From: Acinetobacter junii CIP 64.5
GTDB taxonomy: Bacteria; Pseudomonadota; Gammaproteobacteria; Pseudomonadales; Moraxellaceae
Direction: 5' to 3'
Length of the DNA stretch: 64,000 nt
Assembly (NCBI RefSeq): GCF_000368765.1
Contig: NZ_KB849655.1
Location: 743,291-807,290, forward strand
Translations under genes and position numbers: made by a program
Notes under the pieces: generated by a model
Seen by the model: the letters and a program-made list of their open reading frames with translations, nothing else
Told to the model about the DNA's origin: nothing
Database searches by the model: none
Shown: piece by piece, positions 63,777-64,000 of the stretch
Numbering within the stretch: the first letter of the stretch is position 1
Layout of the letters: each line of letters begins with the position of its first letter

Positions 63777-64000
63777 AGTAGGACTTACGCACTATTATTT
63801 ATAGATTCTCTGTGGTAGCAGATGATTTTTATCGAGAATAAAGTCATCAATGAAGTTTTTGATCATTGGCCTAAATAATTTCTTCTGCCAACGATATATA
63901 TTTTCAAAGATCCGCTCAAACTGGTTCTTTTGTATCTCAACGTAGGCCATCAAGGCTGAAAAAATATGATTCAAAATCAGTTTAGATCGTCTTACTTGAA
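63777..64000 (-). mobile_element. end of a second insertion sequence (partial, runs off window)
   Basis: Sequence from about 63777 rightward contains the end of an IS. A likely terminal repeat GTAGGACTTACGCA is followed 4 bp later by the stop of a transposase gene. The outer boundary is estimated, since the other end and the target duplication lie outside the window. It sits about 70 bp upstream of the DUF4132 gene. Confidence 0.65.
63795..64000 (-). CDS. transposase C-terminus (partial)
   Basis: A frame open from the window edge (codons in phase from 63998) to TAA at 63795-63797 encodes 67 residues. It begins QVRRSKLILNHIFSALMAYVEIQ, matching the C-terminal end of DDE transposases of the IS4/IS701 type, in which an arginine-rich strand is followed by a helical HxxxALxAYVxLE pattern. 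Family assignment is tentative because the catalytic residues lie outside the window. Confidence 0.6.
   Translation of the reverse strand, partial: QVRRSKLILNHIFSALMAYVEIQKNQFERIFENIYRWQKKLFRPMIKNFIDDFILDKNHLLPQRIYK

Noticed and set aside
1..64000. CRISPR array, prophage or integrative element
   Set aside because: I saw no regularly spaced direct repeats, no cas genes, no integrase and no phage structural genes; only two insertion sequences are present.

Overview
The window is AT-rich gammaproteobacterial chromosome and almost certainly Acinetobacter. The evidence is gene content and order: trpG and trpDC, ubiCA, a fused rnhA-dnaQ gene, an Acinetobacter-type MltD with many LysM repeats, a DUF6091 solute-binding protein, and the conserved blocks rsmI/lpoA-yraN-dolP and ubiI-ubiH-pepP-ygfB/zapA-6S RNA. 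I cannot name the species from sequence alone. Most of the window is housekeeping DNA, with two insertion sequences and two genes broken by in-frame amber codons.

Layout. 1-4.3 kb: two identical tRNA-Asn genes, each with its own promoter and terminator, small hypothetical genes, an esterase gene with an internal TAG, and ubiCA. 4.3-11.7 kb: glnA, trpG, the cystine transporter gene tcyP, a MOSC protein, and trpDC. 11.76-12.62 kb: a complete IS5-family element with a TA target duplication. 12.7-15.0 kb: GNAT, Smr, folE and a cupin gene. 15.0-19.6 kb (minus strand): an Lnb_N/DUF4105 protein, a DUF3015 protein, a DUF817 protein and hemE. 19.8-26.4 kb: L,D-transpeptidase, diguanylate cyclase, pyrC-rnt, tRNA-Glu, a GST and an Old Yellow Enzyme homologue. 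26.5-35.2 kb (minus strand): one operon, mltD-yejA-yejB-yejE-yejF, pairing a lytic transglycosylase with an oligopeptide-type ABC importer. 35.5-39.4 kb: rnhA-dnaQ, a FimL-like gene and nudC.

39.4-43.7 kb: an esterase, dolP, yraN and a short lpoA, divergent from rsmI. 43.7-44.8 kb: a cation transporter and a divergent CadR/PbrR-type regulator sharing a MerR-type promoter. 44.8-51.1 kb: a SutA homologue, ubiI-ubiH, pepP, ygfB, then a divergent ZapB-like coiled coil, zapA and 6S RNA. 51.2-52.5 kb: a DUF6091 gene broken by an in-frame TAG.

52.8-63.7 kb (minus strand) is the least understood part: DUF4132/HEAT protein, MoxR AAA+ ATPase, DUF5682 protein, VWA-domain protein and SWIM zinc-finger protein. 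This is the same set and order as the uncharacterised E. coli yehI-yehL-yehM-yehP-yehQ cluster. The last three genes overlap by 1 and 4 nt. A 256-bp gap between the MoxR and DUF5682 genes holds three inverted repeats. The 3' end of a transposase gene from a second insertion sequence runs off the right edge, just upstream of the DUF4132 gene.
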